From: Sphingomonas sp. HITSZ_GF
GTDB taxonomy: Bacteria > Pseudomonadota > Alphaproteobacteria > Sphingomonadales > Sphingomonadaceae
Assembly (NCBI RefSeq): GCF_029543155.1
Contig: NZ_JARQXA010000003.1
Span: 124,001 to 188,000, forward strand
Direction of reading: 5' to 3'
Length of the DNA stretch: 64,000 nt
Part shown: in pieces, positions 41,960 to 51,483 of the stretch
Layout: each line of letters opens with the position of its first letter
How positions within the stretch are numbered: the first letter of the stretch is position 1
Notes under the pieces: model-generated
Database searches by the model: none
What the model saw: the letters and a program-made list of their open reading frames with translations, nothing else
Told to the model about the DNA's origin: nothing
Position numbers and translations under genes: made by a program

Positions 41960-41993
41960 TCTCCTCGCGGCACCAGTCGCTGACACAGGAAAC

Positions 41994-42030
41994 ACCGCCG
42001 CCCGGGCAACCGGGCGGCGGTTTTCTTTTG
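41994..42030 (+). terminator. Strong terminator after rpoC
   Basis: A perfect 11-bp stem CCGCCGCCCGG/CCGGGCGGCGG (41995-42005 with 42010-42020) closed by a GCAA tetraloop is followed by TTTTCTTTT. Confidence 0.97.
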
Positions 42031-42104
42031 CGGGTCAGGCCGGGCGATTTGCGCGGCATCCAAGCGCGGCAGGATTGCCGTTGCCACGTCCGCGCAATAC
42101 GTCG

Positions 42105-43850
42105 CTACATCGCTTCCGCGCCGCCGCCCCGCAGCAGCGCCCGGCCGGCCTTGCCGAGAGTCACCTCGAGCGAACGTTCGGCACGGGCGATCGCTACTTC
42201 GGCGCCACGGGTGGCAATCGAGAGCACCTCGTCACCGCGGAACGACTCTGCCTCCTTGCGGACTGGCTTGGGAAATGCTTCGCCGATCGCGACCAGCGCG
42301 CCGCCCAGCACTGCTTCCAGCATGGGCTGGAGATCGACCAGCGGCAGTTCCTCGCCATCCTCGACGCGTTCCAGATCCCGCAGCTTGGCGTCGCGCGGGA
42401 TCCACGGGTCTATCTCCTTCACGAGTTCCGGACGGGCCTGAAGCAGATCGATGATGACTCGCATCGACTGGCACGGCCCCGCATAGCGGCCAAGGACATC
42501 GCGGGCATGGCGCCCGATCAGCGACAGGGTTCGCGTATCGACCTTTTCGAGCCCGATCGCGCGCGCAGTCAACACCGCCTCCAGCACCCGCTCGCGTTGC
42601 ACGATCCACCAAAGGAAATGGCTGTTCATGCACTGGATCCGCTCAGGCGGCGAAAGCCAGACCGCGAGGTTGCGATAGTAGGTCTTGATCGCCTCGAAAT
42701 GCGCCTGCCCCGTCGGACTGGCGAGAAAGCCGAGCCGCTTCGGATCGCCCACCGGCTTCGTGGGGATGCCGACAAGGTTGATGTTGACGAAATGGTGCCA
42801 CGTCGAATCGGTCACGACCCGACCCACACCCGCGCGGTGCCCATCATAGGCGCAGATGCCGGCGAAGGTCTGCGATATCGTCGGATCCTTGCCGCCCGAG
42901 GTCGTCCCGGGAAGCACGGTGTTGTAGGAGATGATCTCCGGCAATGGGCGCGCGCCACCATCGCTGGCCGGCGGATATTCGGGGCCGAGCGACGCGGTAT
43001 AGTCGATCGTCGCCTCGACATCTTCCGGCAGCGCGCACTGCCCTTCATGCGGATGGTCCGGCATCACGCGGATCGGCCCCGTGGGGCTGCACAACAGCGG
43101 ATGCGGGAATGTGTAGCGGAATATGCCGTTCCGTCGCGAGTAGAAGACCGGTGAAATGGTCTGCGGAATATCGTCGGACTGGTCGTCGAACTCCGAAGTG
43201 GCATCGCCGCGCCGGTTGGTGTCGTTGCGCCGCGGCCCGTCCATGCTGACCTGATCGTCCTCATTCTGGGCGGAGGTGCTGTCCCACAGGCGCATGCCGC
43301 GCGCCCGGGCCACCTTGTGGCACATCGCCTTGCCCAGGCTGCCATGATCGCCCGTCGCAAACAGCCCGCCGCCGCCATTCTGGAATTCGGCGATCGCCTG
43401 CAGTTCGGCATCGGACAGGGAGTCGGCCGGATAGCCCGCACCGCGACTGTAGAAGCTGTCGATTCCGAACAGGAAGATCACGTCGAAGCGATCCGGCGCG
43501 AAATGCGCTGCGACATCGAACTTGAAGTTCGGAATCCGCGCGGCAATGCGCGTCTCGCCCGGCATCATCTCGACGCTATCCGGCTCGATATCGTCCAGGT
43601 GGGCGAGCGTGATCGCGAAGCGGACATAGCTGCCCGGCATGTCGAGCAGCGCCCGCACGAAGGTAGTCAGGCCGAAGCCATTGGTCGGATCGAAATCGAG
43701 CCCGTCGGCAACCACCAGCACCCGCACATTGCAAGGGCGCCAGCGGATGATCTGGAGATCATCGAGCCACTTCGCCCGATCGACCCGCTCCCGATCAAGG
43801 AGCAATTCGAGGTTCTCGCTGGAAAGATGGCTCGTCTGATCGGCACCCAT
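42105..43850 (-). CDS. Unknown 581-residue protein with a possible ThuA/amidotransferase-like core
   Basis: I do not recognise this protein. It has no signal peptide or membrane segment. Residues about 90-190 look like a class I amidotransferase-like (ThuA-like) fold: RFDVIFLFGIDSFYSRGAG, then ELQAIAEFQNGGGGLFATGDHGSLG. The middle has an Asp/Asn-rich, probably loop-rich part (DSTSAQNEDDQVSMDGPRRNDT), and the C-terminal third is helical. No catalytic cysteine is visible in the amidotransferase position, so enzymatic activity is not claimed. The start is the ATG at 43850 with GGGGGAG upstream. It lies downstream of rpoC, convergent with it, and is preceded by an AT-rich gap. Confidence 0.5.
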   Translation of the reverse strand: MGADQTSHLSSENLELLLDRERVDRAKWLDDLQIIRWRPCNVRVLVVADGLDFDPTNGFGLTTFVRALLDMPGSYVRFAITLAHLDDIEPDSVEMMPGETRIAARIPNFKFDVAAHFAPDRFDVIFLFGIDSFYSRGAGYPADSLSDAELQAIAEFQNGGGGLFATGDHGSLGKAMCHKVARARGMRLWDSTSAQNEDDQVSMDGPRRNDTNRRGDATSEFDDQSDDIPQTISPVFYSRRNGIFRYTFPHPLLCSPTGPIRVMPDHPHEGQCALPEDVEATIDYTASLGPEYPPASDGGARPLPEIISYNTVLPGTTSGGKDPTISQTFAGICAYDGHRAGVGRVVTDSTWHHFVNINLVGIPTKPVGDPKRLGFLASPTGQAHFEAIKTYYRNLAVWLSPPERIQCMNSHFLWWIVQRERVLEAVLTARAIGLEKVDTRTLSLIGRHARDVLGRYAGPCQSMRVIIDLLQARPELVKEIDPWIPRDAKLRDLERVEDGEELPLVDLQPMLEAVLGGALVAIGEAFPKPVRKEAESFRGDEVLSIATRGAEVAIARAERSLEVTLGKAGRALLRGGGAEAM

Positions 43851-44237
43851 GGTCACTCCCCCAATCGAAGTCAGCTGCACAAAAGCAGCGCCTGAAGAGC
43901 GACCCGTTTCTAGATAACAACCCTATACATCTCGGACAAATTTCAGACAACATGACCAACCAGTAGTAAAATTACATCGCTATCGCCTGTAAATCATCAA
44001 TAATTGAAAAATTACACCGGGATTCGACCATTTTTATTTTCCTGGCATACAAGCATTTCGACTCACCCCTTCGGATCGCAATCATGCTCGGAACCTTGGC
44101 AATGCATGCGATCTGCCTTCAGACCGTGCCGGATTGAGCGGTAACCGCTGGCCCGCAAGCCGCTTGATCGCGCGCAGGTTTCGGCGGAGACTGGCGCGGC
44201 ATTTCCAATTGCCCGCATCCGAGTCAGGAACAGTGTC
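43851..44237. other. AT-rich divergent intergenic region, no gene seen
   Basis: 387 bp with much lower GC than the rest of the window, especially 43905-44060. It contains many A/T tracts (AATTACAC, TTTTTATTTTCC) and no supported open frame, RNA gene or terminator. It separates two divergent genes and must hold their promoters. The composition may mark imported DNA or simply a strong regulatory region. Confidence 0.6.
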
Positions 44238-45947
44238 ATGCCGATCGGCCGCTGCTGTGCTGTGTTGCTCTGCCTGCTCGCCCCGGCACTCGCCCATGCG
44301 CAAACGGGCGACGCCAGCATCGTCGTGCAGGGCAACAGCGAGGAGCGGAAGAGCGACTGGAGGCGCGCCGAAACCGCGCATGTGATCGTCTATAGCGACG
44401 GCAGCGAGGCCGAGCTGCGCGAGGTGATCACCGATCTCGAGCGGCTCCATGGGCTGATGTCCCGCATCTATCGCGGCGGCGCGCAGGGCGACGATACGGT
44501 CAAGCTCCAGGTGACATTGTTCGGCGACAAGGATTTCGCCGCGCGGCTGGGCCTGCGCAACCTGCGCGGGATCGAAGGCCCGTACACCGGCAGCCTGGCG
44601 GCGCAGCGCTATTATGATCCGCGCGAGGATGGCGACGTCCTCGCGATCGCCCGCCAGGATCAGCTACTCGATCTGAACACCAAGCGCGCCGAGGACCTCG
44701 ACTGCGCCGATCTGCTCGCGGGCGGCGCGGTGGATTGCAACGTCACCGGCAACGGCCATGGCGGGCTGACCAGTGTCGCGACGACCTATCGCGCCCCGCT
44801 GGTGCGGCGCTGGCAGGCCTCGCTCTATTCGGCCTTTGCCCAGCATTTCCTGCGCACCTACACGCATGAGGTGTTTCCGCGCTGGTACACCGACGGGGTC
44901 GGCGCGATCTTCTCGACGATGCTGGTCCGCGACGACGGCGTGATCGACTATGCGCGGGCCCCCGCGCGCTACCGCGAGTTCTTCCGTTCCTATCGCCCGA
45001 TCGACGTCGGCGAAGTGGTGACCGGCCGCTATCTCGATGCGCCCGAGACGCAGTGGAACCCGTACCAGGCCTGGCTGGTCGCGCATTATTTCCTGTTCTC
45101 GAAGCTGAAGGACACGCGCAGCCGGCAGTTCCGCGCCTACATCACCGCCATCGGGCGCGGCGTGCCGATGGCGGAGGCAGCCCAGGCCTTTGGCGACCTG
45201 CGCAGATTGCGCTCGGACCTGACCGCCTATCGCAACAGCGCCCTGCAATATGCCCGCACTGCGAAGCCCTTCCAGCGCGAGGAAGCGCCGGTGATCAGCC
45301 GCCTGTCGATCACCAACGCGGCGATGATCGAGGCGCGGCTGCAACTCGGCGCGCGGCTCGATCCCTTCCCCGGCGACGGTGCCGTCGCAGAGCCCTGGCT
45401 CGATCGGCTGCGCAGCACGCTTTCGGCCCTGCCCTATGATCCCGAGGCACTGCTGGTCCAGGCCGAGGCCGAATGCCGCGGCGGTCACGCCGATACCTGC
45501 CTGGCGCTTGCCGAACGGCTGCTCGAAAAGGCGCCGGACGATGTCCGCGCGCTGAGCTGGAAGGGCGTGGCGCTCACCGGCCAGGCGATCGCCGGTCCGG
45601 CTGCCGAGCGCGCCGCCACGCTGGCCGCCGCGCGCAAGGTGCTCGAGCGGGCGATCCAGCTCGACGGTGCGGCGCCGCTGCCGCTGATTGCCTATTTCCA
45701 GAGCTTCGCCCGCGCCGGTGAGAAGGTGCCCGACGGGGCAATGCGTGGGCTGGCGCTCGCCATCCGCGCGGTTCCGGGCGCCCCGGCCCCGCGGCTCTAT
45801 CTGGCGCAGGAGCTGGTGCGGCAGAACCATGCCGAACTTGCCCGCCAGGTTGTCTATCCGCTGCTCTACGGCGCCGACGACACGCCCGAGAAGCGCGCCG
45901 CCCAGGCGCTGTTCGCCGGCAGCGGCGCGGCCACCGCCGCCCGCTAA
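44238..45947 (+). CDS. Secreted TPR protein with a degenerate peptidase-MA-like domain, paralogue of 16816-18618
   Basis: A 569-residue exported protein (signal peptide CLLAPALAHAQ). It matches the 16816-18618 protein through its length: SDWRRAETAHVIVYSDGSEAELREV at the N-terminus, QRYYDPREDGDVLAIARQD, then HFLRTY (His203) and PRWYTDGVGAIFST in the place of a gluzincin HExxH plus P-x-W-x-x-EG, and TPR-like helices at the end (LLVQAEAECRGGHADTCLALAERLLEKAPDD). The zinc motif is missing in both. The two differ mainly in the 150-200 segment, where this one has two cysteines. No partner gene is visible; it is convergent with a small gene by 4 bp. Confidence 0.65.
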   Translation: MPIGRCCAVLLCLLAPALAHAQTGDASIVVQGNSEERKSDWRRAETAHVIVYSDGSEAELREVITDLERLHGLMSRIYRGGAQGDDTVKLQVTLFGDKDFAARLGLRNLRGIEGPYTGSLAAQRYYDPREDGDVLAIARQDQLLDLNTKRAEDLDCADLLAGGAVDCNVTGNGHGGLTSVATTYRAPLVRRWQASLYSAFAQHFLRTYTHEVFPRWYTDGVGAIFSTMLVRDDGVIDYARAPARYREFFRSYRPIDVGEVVTGRYLDAPETQWNPYQAWLVAHYFLFSKLKDTRSRQFRAYITAIGRGVPMAEAAQAFGDLRRLRSDLTAYRNSALQYARTAKPFQREEAPVISRLSITNAAMIEARLQLGARLDPFPGDGAVAEPWLDRLRSTLSALPYDPEALLVQAEAECRGGHADTCLALAERLLEKAPDDVRALSWKGVALTGQAIAGPAAERAATLAAARKVLERAIQLDGAAPLPLIAYFQSFARAGEKVPDGAMRGLALAIRAVPGAPAPRLYLAQELVRQNHAELARQVVYPLLYGADDTPEKRAAQALFAGSGAATAAR

Positions 45948-46210
45948 TCGCGCTGCTCCAGCTTCCAGGCGGCGTCGAGATAGTGCTCGGCCGCGGCCTT
46001 GAGCGCCGGCTCCTTCTCGAACGCCTCTGCCGGCAGCGGCGCGATGCCGAGCCCCTCCATCACCACCCAGAGCGCGAATTTGCGCGAGGGCTCCTGCTCC
46101 ACCCCGAAATCGATGCGCAGCCGCTCCTCGCCGCGGGCGCGCACCGCCGGGTCCAGCGCTTCGAGTTCGTCGGTGTCGAAATAATGGGTGAGCAGGGCGT
46201 CGAGATCCAT
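45944..46210 (-). CDS. Small acidic hypothetical protein
   Basis: An 88-residue protein I do not recognise. It is acidic and predicted helical (LLTHYFDTDELEALDPAVRARGEERL), without signal peptide or membrane helix. The start is the ATG at 46210 with GAGGA upstream; the long frame reaching 46657 is a shadow of the next gene. It follows the coiled-coil secreted protein by 40 bp on the same strand, so they may share a transcript, though one is cytoplasmic and the other exported. Its stop overlaps that of the convergent TPR gene. Confidence 0.6.
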   Translation of the reverse strand: MDLDALLTHYFDTDELEALDPAVRARGEERLRIDFGVEQEPSRKFALWVVMEGLGIAPLPAEAFEKEPALKAAAEHYLDAAWKLEQRD

Positions 46211-46250
46211 CGAAGTCCTCTCGGCGCCCTGCCCGCGATTTGCAACCGGC

Positions 46251-47762
46251 TCAGGGCTTGCCGGTAAGGCTGAACTTCGAGCCGACGAACAACGACGCCT
46301 TGCAATCGCCTTCGATCTTGAAGTCGTTGCTGGTTCGGCCGTTGCCGGTGCAGCCCACCAGCACGCCCGCGGTCGCCTTCCCCTCGTCGTCGAACAGGAA
46401 GCGGATCGGCACTTCGACGCCCCATTGCTCGATGTCGAACCGGTAATGGACCTTCGCCTCCACGCCGATCGACGGCAGGAACAGGAAGCGCGGCAACTGA
46501 TAGGCAAGCCGCCCGTTGAGCGACCAGCCCTGGCTGAAATAGGGCGGCGCGATATCCACCTCGCCGCACTTGAGATAGGCTGGTGTCGCCGGCGAGGGCG
46601 CGGAGGGACAGAGGCTGATCCCCTTATAGTCCGAAAGGCGAATGACCGAGCGCGCATAGCCGACGCCGATCGCGCCGCCGATATCCTTGCCGTTCATGCC
46701 GACATAGCCGTTCGCGCTGAACAGCGAACGCGACACCTTCTGCTTCCCCTCGGGAAAGCCCGCAGGCAGCGCAGTGATCAGCGGGATGCCGGTGCCCGCA
46801 GGATCGGCGAACGGGAAGAAGCCATATTCGGGCTTGGAATAGCTGCCGTCGATCCCGAAGAAATAGCGCGGATCGCTGTCATAGCCCCATACCGGCTTCA
46901 CGATGCTCCGGTAATAGCCGACCTTGCGATCCTTGTGCTGCATGAAGGTCATAAGCCTTTGGCCGCTGCACAGCGCGTCGAGCGTCAGCCCGTCGGGATT
47001 TTCGGGATTGGGCACGGGATCGCCGGCGTGATGCTTGCGGCAATCCTGCTTCGCTTCCGCGATCGCGCTCGCCAGGTCGTCTTCCAGACCCTTTTGCCGG
47101 CCGCCGATCCCGAACTGCACCCCGGCGGTGTATTTCACGCCCTTGTCGATGGCGAAATCCGAAAGATCGGCGAAGTCGGCATTGCCGCTATCCTCGTCCA
47201 GCTTGGCGCTGATCCCGAGGCTGAACTTGATATAGTCGTTGTTCCGGCCGCTGCCGGACCAGCCGCTGCGCACTGTGTAGCTCGGCTTGATGTCGATGGT
47301 GCTGTCGCTCGATGCGGTGATCTGCGCGTTGAGCTCATCGGGCGGAAAGTCCTTCCATTTGCGCAGGTCCAGGCATCCCTGGAAATGATTGGGATATAGG
47401 TTCGCCATCTCGGCGCTGGCGAGATCCTCGCACTTCTTCGTCACCCATTCGCCGTTTATCCGGGCCGTGGCCTCGGTGACCGGCTTCTTGTCGGCGCTCG
47501 CCACCGGCTGCGGCGCGGGCGGCGTCGGTGCCGGCCCGCCCGATGCGGCGATCGCCACGCGCAGCGCGTTGCTCGCCTCACGATAGGCATCCCGCGCCGA
47601 ATCCACCGACTGCTCGGCCTTGAGCAACGCCTCGTTCGCGCGCTTCAGCGCTTCCTGCGCCTTCTCGATCTCGCTCTGCGCGTGCGCAGGCAAGGCGGCG
47701 ATCGACGCGATTGCGAACGCGGCGATGCCCGGATGCCGCAGCATCCCAGCTCGAATATGCAT
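46251..47762 (-). CDS. Secreted protein with N-terminal coiled coil and barrel-like body
   Basis: A 503-residue exported protein (signal peptide FAIASIAALPAHAQ). Residues about 21-62 form a heptad-like coiled coil (EIEKAQEALKRANEALLKAEQSVDSARDAYREA), followed by a Pro-rich hinge and a long body with alternating strands and Gly/aromatic patterns (NNDYIKFSLGISAKL, YTAGVQFGIGG, GGAIGVGYARSVIRL, WSLNGRLAYQLPRFLFLPSIG) that suggest an outer-membrane or periplasmic beta structure. The protein ends GSKFSLTGKP, without the terminal aromatic residue of most barrels. The start at 47762 has GGGGGGA upstream. Function unknown. Confidence 0.55.
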   Translation of the reverse strand: MHIRAGMLRHPGIAAFAIASIAALPAHAQSEIEKAQEALKRANEALLKAEQSVDSARDAYREASNALRVAIAASGGPAPTPPAPQPVASADKKPVTEATARINGEWVTKKCEDLASAEMANLYPNHFQGCLDLRKWKDFPPDELNAQITASSDSTIDIKPSYTVRSGWSGSGRNNDYIKFSLGISAKLDEDSGNADFADLSDFAIDKGVKYTAGVQFGIGGRQKGLEDDLASAIAEAKQDCRKHHAGDPVPNPENPDGLTLDALCSGQRLMTFMQHKDRKVGYYRSIVKPVWGYDSDPRYFFGIDGSYSKPEYGFFPFADPAGTGIPLITALPAGFPEGKQKVSRSLFSANGYVGMNGKDIGGAIGVGYARSVIRLSDYKGISLCPSAPSPATPAYLKCGEVDIAPPYFSQGWSLNGRLAYQLPRFLFLPSIGVEAKVHYRFDIEQWGVEVPIRFLFDDEGKATAGVLVGCTGNGRTSNDFKIEGDCKASLFVGSKFSLTGKP

Positions 47763-47903
47763 GACTATTCCCCCCAATAGCTCAGGGACCGGACAGTCTC
47801 ATTGTTGCGCAGCTTAGGAAACAGAAAATGCGTCCGACGCGGTTGATTGCGCGTTGGCTTCGGCTCCCCCGATCCGCATCGAGCCATCCCCGACGACACC
47901 CCG

Positions 47904-47943
47904 GACGAAAAGGAGCCGGCGCGGTTTCCCACCGCACCGGCTC
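47904..47943 (-). terminator. Bidirectional terminator after the TonB-dependent receptor
   Basis: A 13-bp imperfect stem (47913-47925 with 47931-47943, one mismatch) is flanked by CCTTTTCG on the minus strand and CTTCTTTTT on the plus strand. Confidence 0.8.
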
Positions 47944-47966
47944 GCTTCTTTTTCAGGTGCTTGCGA

Positions 47967-50741
47967 TCAGAACTTGATCTTCACGCCAAACTTTCCGGTG
48001 AAGCTGTAGTCCTCATATTGCAGCAGCCGGGTGCCGCCCTCGAAGTTGCGATAGGCGTAGTAGGGCGCGTTGGTGAGGTTGATCAGGTCGCCATAGACCT
48101 GGATGTTCTTGGTCAGCCAATATTTGGCGCTGATGTCGAGCTGGAAGTGATCGTCGACATAGCGATCCTCGCTGGCATCGTCGCCCAGCTCGTCGAGATA
48201 GCGATCGCGATAGGTGCCGGCGACGCGGAACGAGATCGGCCCCTTCTCGTAGCCCAGCACCACATTGAACGTGTTCTTGGCCGACGAAGGCAGCGGGATC
48301 ACGCGCGGATCGCCGATGTCGCCATCCTCGAGCACCGTGCCCTTGGCGTCGGTATAGGTGTAGTTGATCTGGGTCAGCAGCCCGCTCAGCGCCCCCGGCA
48401 GGAAAGTGTAGAGCTGGCTGTAGCTGAATTCGATGCCGTTGATGCGCGCGCTCGGCCCGTTGTACGGCACCTGCGCCTCGTCGAGCACCCGGCCGTTATA
48501 GGCATAGTCCTCATAGACGCGGTCGACGATGTAGTTCTTGATGTCCTTGTGGAAATAGCCGAGCGTGATGCCGCCGCCCTTGCCGAAATAATATTCGGCC
48601 GAGGCATCGAAATTCCACGCCTTGTAGGGTTGCAGGTTCGGGTTGCCGAACTCGCCCTCGTCGTCCTCGATCACCACGCGCGGCGCCAGCTTGGAGAATT
48701 TCGGGCGCACCAGGCTGCGATAGCCCGCCGCGCGCAGCACCAGGCCGTTCGCCGGCTCGAAGCGCGCCGTCAGGCTGGGCAGCCAGTCGGTATAGTTGCG
48801 CGTCGCCCGGATCGGCGTCACCGTCTCGGCATCGAGGTCCAGCTCCTGGCCCTGGATGTCGTTATAGGTGTGCTCCATGCGCACGCCGCCGATCACGCGG
48901 AACTTCGCGCTGTCCCAGCGGGCGAGCAGATAGCCGGCCGAGACGTCTTCCTTCACCTTGTAGTCGCTGTCGTTCGAGCTTTCGAACGTGTCGCCGTCGT
49001 CGAGTTCGAACAGGCCGGTGTTCGAGTTGAAATAGTTGCGGAAGCCGGTCTTCGAAGGCACCGGCTGGATATAGGCCAGGTCATAATCCTGCACGCCGGT
49101 CAGGTTGGCCAGGGTCAGGTCGCCCGGGCCGTCATATTCATAGACGTCGATATCGGCATTGTAGCGCTTGGTGCGCCAGCGGAACTTGGCGCCGCCGGCC
49201 ACGGTGAACTCGCCGCTGCCGGTCGCGAAGGTCTTGGCGAGGTCGGCCCTGGCCGCCCATTCGGTGTCGACCGAGTCGCTCAGCGTGGTGCGCTCGAGCT
49301 TGTCGAATTCATATTCGCTGGCGTTGTTGAAGACCGACGAGCCGGCGAGGATGTTGTAGCCGGTCTTCTTCGGATCGCTGTAATCGAAGGCGACGATGAA
49401 ATTGTCGCCATCGTCGAACTTGCGCTCGAACGCGGCCGGATCGATCGAGCCGTTCTCGCGCTCGCTCGAACGCGCCCAGCTGCCCGAATAGGTCAGCTTC
49501 CAGCCATTGGACTTGGTCTCGCCGCCCAGGGTGAGCGACTTGATCTCCTGGCGCTCGAAGCGATCCTTCAGGTCGCGGGTCACGGTGATCTCGCCGTCCT
49601 GCGAATCGAAGGTGGCGGTGGTCGCGGTGCCGCTGGTCGGCGCCTCGTCCATCTCGAAGGTCAGGCGACGGCGATATTCCTGGTCGTCGAAGCGCGAATA
49701 CAGGCCGCGGGCATAGAGGGTGGTCGTGTCGCTGGGCTTCCAGTCGAGCGACAGCGACGAGCTGAAGCGCTTACGCTCCACGTCATAGTCGCGATACTCC
49801 ATCGTGTCGGCATAGACGGTGCCGCCATCCTCGTCCCAGCCGTCCATCTCCTCGTTGTTGGTCGCGAACTTGCGCTGATAATAGGAGACGCCGCCGGCGA
49901 TGCCGAAATTGTCGGTGATGCGCTTGGAGAAGTCGAAGCCTACCTTGGGGGTCACCGTCTCACGCAGCTCGTTGTAGCTGCCTTCGATCGACGCGGTCAG
50001 CAGGTCCTTCTTGCGGGCGAAGGCGCTCACCGTGTTGATCTCGATCGAGGCGCCGATCGTGTCGGCGTCCATGTCCGGGGTCAGCGACTTCTTCACTTCG
50101 ATCGATTCGATCGTGTCGCTCGAAATCACGTCGAGCGCGACCGAGCGCACGTCCGATTCCGGTGCCGGCAGGCGGGTGCCGTTGACCGAGGTGCCGTTGA
50201 GCTCGGGATCGAGGCCGCGGACCGAGACGAAGCGGCCCTCGCCCTGGTCGTTCAGGATGTTGATGCCGGGCAGGCGGCGCAGCGATTCCGCCACGTTCTG
50301 GTCGGGGAACTGGCCGACCGAGTCGCGGGTCAGCACGCTCTCGACGCCGTCGGCGGCCCGCTGGCGCGACAGCGAACCGAGCAGGTTGGCGCGCTGGCCG
50401 ACCACGAGGATCTGGCTGCCTTCGGTGCCGAGCACCAGGTCCTGCGCGACCACGCCGCTTTCCGGCACGACGATCTTCGCTTCGCTGGCGGGCACGCCGG
50501 CGAATTCGGCGCGCAGCGTGTAGGTGCCGGCGGGCACGTCGCCGAAGCGGAAGCTGCCCGAGGAGTCGGCTTCGGTGGTGCGGCCCAGCTCGACGATGGT
50601 GACGCGGGCGCCCTGCAGGTTGCGAGTGCCGCTCGCCTCGGAGACGTTGCCGGTCACGTCATTGGCGTGCGCGGCCGCGGGGACGGCGAACAGCACGGCG
50701 CCGAGCAACAGGCGCGTGCGGAGAGACGGTTTGCGAAACAT
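47967..50741 (-). CDS. TonB-dependent outer-membrane receptor
   Basis: A 924-residue receptor: signal peptide (1-26, AVPAAAHA), a carboxypeptidase-regulatory-like beta-sandwich (about 28-105, RTTEADSSGSFRFGDVPAGTYTLRAEF), a TonB-box-like stretch (ILVVGQR) and plug with PDQNVAESLRRLPGINI and SVRGLDPELNGTSVNG, then a long 22-strand-type barrel ending in KFGVKIKF with the required C-terminal Phe. The layout is that of receptors abundant in sphingomonads and caulobacters, many of which take up complex carbohydrates or related compounds; this substrate is not known. It is monocistronic and followed by a terminator. Confidence 0.93.
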   Translation of the reverse strand: MFRKPSLRTRLLLGAVLFAVPAAAHANDVTGNVSEASGTRNLQGARVTIVELGRTTEADSSGSFRFGDVPAGTYTLRAEFAGVPASEAKIVVPESGVVAQDLVLGTEGSQILVVGQRANLLGSLSRQRAADGVESVLTRDSVGQFPDQNVAESLRRLPGINILNDQGEGRFVSVRGLDPELNGTSVNGTRLPAPESDVRSVALDVISSDTIESIEVKKSLTPDMDADTIGASIEINTVSAFARKKDLLTASIEGSYNELRETVTPKVGFDFSKRITDNFGIAGGVSYYQRKFATNNEEMDGWDEDGGTVYADTMEYRDYDVERKRFSSSLSLDWKPSDTTTLYARGLYSRFDDQEYRRRLTFEMDEAPTSGTATTATFDSQDGEITVTRDLKDRFERQEIKSLTLGGETKSNGWKLTYSGSWARSSERENGSIDPAAFERKFDDGDNFIVAFDYSDPKKTGYNILAGSSVFNNASEYEFDKLERTTLSDSVDTEWAARADLAKTFATGSGEFTVAGGAKFRWRTKRYNADIDVYEYDGPGDLTLANLTGVQDYDLAYIQPVPSKTGFRNYFNSNTGLFELDDGDTFESSNDSDYKVKEDVSAGYLLARWDSAKFRVIGGVRMEHTYNDIQGQELDLDAETVTPIRATRNYTDWLPSLTARFEPANGLVLRAAGYRSLVRPKFSKLAPRVVIEDDEGEFGNPNLQPYKAWNFDASAEYYFGKGGGITLGYFHKDIKNYIVDRVYEDYAYNGRVLDEAQVPYNGPSARINGIEFSYSQLYTFLPGALSGLLTQINYTYTDAKGTVLEDGDIGDPRVIPLPSSAKNTFNVVLGYEKGPISFRVAGTYRDRYLDELGDDASEDRYVDDHFQLDISAKYWLTKNIQVYGDLINLTNAPYYAYRNFEGGTRLLQYEDYSFTGKFGVKIKF

Positions 50742-50976
50742 CGGAATTCAACCCCCTTCAGGAATGCGGGGGCCGCCTTGCAACCGATCGTGAACGGTAC
50801 ATTGCGTTCCGAAGGCAGTTTGATGACACGAGGCTAAGTACCTGCCACCGCTAGCTTCTTTTCATCACCATCGGCACTGTCCAGTGTTGCGGCGCAGCAC
50901 GGCACCCCGTGCCGGAAACATTTCGCTCGCGTAAGCGCCGTTGCGCAGCCCGAGCTGCGCGCCTATTTCCCCGCCC

Positions 50977-51483
50977 ATGGCAACCGAACTCTACGACCTC
51001 ACGGTCCCCGTATTCCTTCGTGGCTTCAAGGCGATGTCCGCGTTCCTCGACAAGGCGCGCGCCTGGGCCGACGAGCAGGGCATTCCGCACGCCGAGCTGC
51101 TCGAGGCGCGGCTGCATGAGGACATGGCGCCCCTCACCTCCCAGATCCAGCGCGTGAGCGATTCCGCCAAGTTCGCCGTGGCGCGGCTCGGCGGGATCGA
51201 GGCGCCGGCGATGGCCGATACCGAGGCGAGCTTCGACGAGCTCCAGGCGCGCATCGCCGCCACGGTGGCTTTCCTCAAGTCGGTGCCGCGCGAGGCGATC
51301 GACGGGCGCGAGGATGCCGATGTCGAAGTGAAGACGCCCAGCCGCAGCTTCCACTTCAAGGGCCTGCCCTATCTCACCGGCTTCGTGCTGCCGAACTTCT
51401 ATTTCCACATGACCGCCGCCTACGCGATCCTGCGCCACAAGGGCGCACCGGTGGGCAAGATGGACTATCTGGGCGGCATCTGA
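50977..51483 (+). CDS. DUF1993 domain protein
   Basis: A 168-residue cytosolic protein matching DUF1993: it starts MATELYDLTVPVFLRGFKAMSAFLDKA and ends with the usual PNFYFHMTAAYAILRHKGAPVGKMDYLG. The family adopts a DinB-like four-helix bundle and is uncharacterised; the His near the end (FHMTAAYAILRH) may be metal ligands by analogy. The start is taken at the ATG at 50977, where homology to the family start begins; the longer frame from 50941 has no ribosome binding site. Its stop codon overlaps the next gene's start (TGATG), so they are translationally coupled. Confidence 0.82.
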   Translation: MATELYDLTVPVFLRGFKAMSAFLDKARAWADEQGIPHAELLEARLHEDMAPLTSQIQRVSDSAKFAVARLGGIEAPAMADTEASFDELQARIAATVAFLKSVPREAIDGREDADVEVKTPSRSFHFKGLPYLTGFVLPNFYFHMTAAYAILRHKGAPVGKMDYLGGI

